From: Hevea brasiliensis
Taxonomy: Eukaryota; Streptophyta; Magnoliopsida; Malpighiales; Euphorbiaceae
DNA length: 64,000 bases
Direction of reading: 5' to 3'
NCBI RefSeq assembly: GCF_030052815.1
Contig: NC_079496.1
Span: forward strand, 8,881,100 to 8,945,099
Shown here: positions 60,782 to 64,000 of the stretch, piece by piece
Layout: each line of letters starts with the position of its first letter
How positions within the stretch are numbered: position 1 is the first letter of the stretch
Notes under the pieces: generated by a model
The model's input: the letters and a program-made list of their open reading frames with translations, nothing else
Databases searched by the model: none
Told to the model about the DNA's origin: nothing
Position numbers and translations under genes: made by a program

Positions 60782-62053
60782 TTATTTATAATAAGAAAGA
60801 ACTGAATACACAGTTTGAGTCCAGGTGAGAAGGAGCAGCATTATAGCTGCCAAAACAGAAATGAGAGCCCATGGGGTGTTAAAATAATCATGCCTTAACT
60901 TGGCCATCCACAGATTCCTTCTCTTTTTGCAATGTTCGTCTACCTTTTTCGCTATATCAGCGTAGAGAACTCTATTGCGGACGACATATTTCCCAATCTT
61001 GTTGAATAGAGTTGCAAGTGTTTCATCGTCACCCAACCTGTTTACAATGATCTCCCGGCGACAAAGTAGCTCCACATCCTTTGCAGAATCGATGAGGCAA
61101 TCCATGAATACCATATAATCAGTGAAGTAATATGGATTTTCGTAAGAAGTCAACTGCTCATAGGCGATGAGATTAAGCAAGACAAGCTCTGTATTATCTG
61201 CAATTTCTATTTTTGGGATTTCAAATCTTCCGTGTTCAAACTTTATATCGAACAAGTTACATCCCTTAACACTCTTGAACTTAATCCCTGCCTCTTTGAG
61301 CTCTGTGGCACAGCGTATAAATTTTTGCACATGTTCTCTCTGTTCCGAATAAGCCTCTATTCTTGCACGGGAAGGTTTCCAGTAGTCATGTAGTAATCCC
61401 AGTAGATTCTTGATTTGCGTCATCTCTTCTGGAGTGTATATATGACATGGAAATGGATCACACCCAGGGCCTGGTAGATAACTGTCATAGACCGACAAGA
61501 TCAGTCCAATGAAGTTGTTTTCTGGGTTTTGAATCACAGCTCTCGTGACAAGCAACTCCCGAAGTATGAAGAATGGAAGTTGATTTTCAAGTAATAACAG
61601 GTCCAGCATTACCCCTCTCAATTTATGATCCGAACCTATAATAGGGTCTTCTACATCACGGGCAGCCAATTTGAATATAAACTCAATAATAAAGCAACCA
61701 TCAAGAAGCAACATTTCTACAAATGCATCTCCCGGAAGACAAAAAGGTTCTGCATAACATTTACGAGCACTTTCTTCTAATCCTCTTATGAGCTGGACAT
61801 ACCTTGATACGTCATTCTTATCTCCTCCTCGAAGGAAGCTTTGGAGATATCGTATTTTGTGCTCTTCCATGGCAATTAAATGATCTTTACCGTGGTGATA
61901 TGGACCAATTGCAATCATCTGCGGTTCATATGCCTTTTCATTCACGCTTCGTAGATCACTAGGCACTTTAAAAATGCAACAATCAGAGGATACATGACAT
62001 TGGTCTCTAAGCTTTTTATTAATACGAATCGTTAGTGGGTCTTCAATTGCCAT
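60782..62053 (-). CDS. DUF247 (UPF0481) membrane-anchored protein
   Basis: An intronless frame of 423 residues. The N-terminal family signature is clear: CCIFKVPSDLRSVNEKAYEP, MIAIGPYHHGKDHL, MEEHKIRYLQSFL. Further family blocks are DGCFIIEF, LLLENQLPFFILREL, and the C-terminal one around NLIAYEQL. A hydrophobic helix near the end (about 395-418, WALISVLAAIMLLLL) is the expected single membrane anchor. The biochemical role of DUF247 is unknown; in grasses some members act at self-incompatibility loci, which implies nothing about this one. ATG begins MAIEDPLTIRINKK. A broken tandem copy lies upstream and the copia 3' LTR lies just beyond the stop, so the native 3' UTR is truncated to a few tens of bases. 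Confidence 0.93.
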   Translation of the reverse strand: MAIEDPLTIRINKKLRDQCHVSSDCCIFKVPSDLRSVNEKAYEPQMIAIGPYHHGKDHLIAMEEHKIRYLQSFLRGGDKNDVSRYVQLIRGLEESARKCYAEPFCLPGDAFVEMLLLDGCFIIEFIFKLAARDVEDPIIGSDHKLRGVMLDLLLLENQLPFFILRELLVTRAVIQNPENNFIGLILSVYDSYLPGPGCDPFPCHIYTPEEMTQIKNLLGLLHDYWKPSRARIEAYSEQREHVQKFIRCATELKEAGIKFKSVKGCNLFDIKFEHGRFEIPKIEIADNTELVLLNLIAYEQLTSYENPYYFTDYMVFMDCLIDSAKDVELLCRREIIVNRLGDDETLATLFNKIGKYVVRNRVLYADIAKKVDEHCKKRRNLWMAKLRHDYFNTPWALISVLAAIMLLLLTWTQTVYSVLSYYK

Positions 62054-62288
62054 CTGCTAAAAAAAAAAAAAACTGTTAAATGTTTATAACATGAATTAAA
62101 ATTATTCTTAACAATAACAGGCATAAAAATTTTAAAAAAAAATTACAAGTGTTTTTTCTTAATTTTTTAATTAATTGATTTTAATTTTATTAGTTTTAAC
62201 TTAACCAATAATATGGGCAACAAACTGGTTTCGAAAAAAGAAGAAAAGTAGAGATGTTAAAGAAATGCTCCAAATTAAATTTAATCGA

Positions 62289-62701
62289 TTTGCACATAAA
62301 CTCAATAATAAAGCAACCATCACGAAGCATCATTTCTACAAAAGCATCTTCGGTAAGGTCTAAAGTTTCTGCATAACATCTTCGAGCATTTTCTTCCAAC
62401 TCTCCTATGATCTGGACATACCTTGATACATCATTCTCATTTCTTCGTTGAAGGAAGCTACGAAGATATCGTATTTTGTGCTCTTCCATGGCAATCAAAT
62501 GAGGTTTACCATGGTGATGAAGGACCAATTGCAATTATCTGCGGTTCATATGCCTTTTCATTAACGCTTCCCAGTTCATTAGGCACTTTGAAAATGCACT
62601 GATTAGAGGACACATGGGGTGATTGACCTATAAGCTTTTTATTAATACTATTCCTTACGCGGTCAATGGTCTTTAGAGCACACATCACTTGTCATCGCCA
62701 T
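62289..62701 (-). pseudogene. DUF247 pseudogene, truncated tandem duplicate
   Basis: It corresponds to roughly the first third of the intact neighbour: INKKLIGQ, CIFKVPNELGSVNEKAYEP, IIAIGP, then a one-base shift after IGP, then HHGKPHLIAMEEHKIRYLRS and DAFVEMMLRDGCFIIEF. Similarity stops after IIEF at about 62290 and the rest of the gene is missing. The start region is also altered. It lies 236 nt upstream of the intact gene's ATG, so it occupies that gene's promoter region. Confidence 0.88.
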
Positions 62702-63104
62702 CTATAAATAAAAAAAAAATTAAAAAATATATATATATATATATGTAAACTCTGTTAACCGAAATTTTAAATGTTTATAATATGTTTCTCTTAAAATTAT
62801 TCTTAACAGGTATTTAAAAAAAAAAAAAAAAAAAAAACCGCAAAGGCATATATTAGTCCCTTAGTGTATACCCAAAAGGTCAATTTTACGCTTAAAAAAA
62901 ATTTGGGCTCAATTAAGTAAATCGTATTTCAATGTTAGTTAAATGAACCTTTTATATTATAATTTTAATTTAATTAAGTCCAATTTAAGTGACCGTTATC
63001 TAACAATTATATAGAAATGTGAGACCCATAAATAATGATATAGTATTATTTAATAAAAAATAATTCATTTAAAAATTAAAAAAATTTTCAACCAATCACT
63101 CTCC

Positions 63105-63168
<64 letters not shown>

Positions 63169-64000
63169 GAGCATTCAGTTCAAATCGAAAGCTGAATTTT
63201 CTATTAAAAAAAAATGTAACCAAATCAAACCGAATTATCTAAGTTATTCAAAACTGTTGGTTTGCCCTCAAACTCAAATGCCTAATTTCTTTTCCAAATT
63301 ACAAATCCCTAATTTCTTCCCCAAATAGCATATCCTAATTTCTTAACTTATTGCTCAAATACAATTACACAAATCATCCATAACAAATTAACATGAAAAA
63401 AATGCAAACATATTCAATGAATAATTAACATATTAACAAGATACAAATTCATTACACTAATGTGAAACTACAAATCAAAAGGCAAACATAATATAAATAC
63501 CCAGATCAGATGCCAGATCATCATAATATATTCAACAAATCAAAGAAACAAACCGAATTTTCCATCAAATTTCATTGACAGTACAGACTTAATGTTCTTC
63601 AAAGCCCAAAAAAGTGAAGCCAATAGCACTATTTGAAGAGTTTCTAGGCAAAACGATACCTAGATCTCAAATTCAAATGGCATCTTGACTTTACCTATTT
63701 GGGATTTGAGTGTGTCGATTAAAGATGTAGAAGATGATGCATGAGTGATCATTGGACAATGGTGATGGTGCTAGCATGTTGTTAAGAAGACAAAGAACAA
63801 GAAGAAGATGGGTGAAGCTGGGTTGATGGTGATGCGAAGAAGAAGAGAAGGAGGAGAGTCATGTTTGAGAGCATAGAGAGAAGAGAAGGCTAGGTTACTA
63901 ACTCTTTGGTGGGGGCGGCCAAGAGAACGGGTAAATGGTTAGGGTTTAAGGATAACATGTTATATTTATATATATATATATAGGGGGATTAAAACGATTC
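62702..64000. other. Intergenic DNA at the window end
   Basis: Holds an A-run (62818-62837) and a CT/AT microsatellite. Near 63168-63240 there is a stretch (GAGCATTCAGTTCAAATCG, then CAAATCAAACCGAATT) resembling the end of a small TTCGGTT-rich inverted-repeat element. The last 250 nt are purine-rich (GAAGAAGAAGAG). No gene is supported; a gene or element could continue beyond the edge. Confidence 0.4.
63109..63168. repeat. Compound microsatellite (CT)n(AT)n
   Basis: A CT run of about 21 units to 63150, followed by an AT run to 63168. Confidence 0.97.

Overview
The window is nuclear DNA of a eudicot plant. The genes have GT-AG introns, the intergenic DNA is very AT-rich with plant-type microsatellites, and the repeats are plant LTR retrotransposons with initiator-methionine tRNA primer sites. 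The cytochrome b5 and other proteins look closest to woody Malpighiales (spurge-family-like), but that is an impression from memory, not a search result.

Layout. 1-0.9 kb: last exons of an inosine triphosphate pyrophosphatase (+) with an unusual charged tail. 3.7-7.2 kb: seven-exon pectate lyase (-). 7.3-19.4 kb: AT-rich intergenic DNA with decayed non-autonomous elements, a two-unit tandem repeat and one tRNA-Thr(UGU) (-). 19.4-29.3 kb: complete Ty3/gypsy chromovirus-type element (Tekay/Del-like, coding on -) with 2.5 kb LTRs and target-site duplication ACAGT. 29.4-30.4 kb: intronless RING-H2 protein (-), whose stop codon lies 59 nt from that element. 33.9-40.0 kb: seven-exon purple acid phosphatase (+) with a one-base frameshift in exon 1 and a 2.1 kb LTR element inserted exactly at the end of intron 4. 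41.6-45.0 kb: cytochrome b5 (+). 46.8-50.9 kb: KAB1-type potassium channel beta subunit (+). 52.2-53.5 kb: LINE 3' remnant (-). 53.7-60.7 kb: Ty1/copia element (+, no reverse transcriptase, target-site duplication AAGCT), split by a solo LTR of the same gypsy family (target-site duplication CCTTT). 60.8-62.7 kb: intact DUF247 gene (-) and a truncated, frameshifted duplicate.

The genes are unrelated housekeeping, cell-wall, phosphate and membrane genes; there is no operon or cluster logic. The interesting biology is transposon-gene contact. One LTR element duplicated a splice acceptor, and two others sit within 60 nt of host stop codons. A 4.6 kb block inside the gypsy element (about 23.88-28.48 kb) carries dense small indels with sharp edges; it may be a local assembly or polishing defect rather than biology. 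I found no convincing new biological system.
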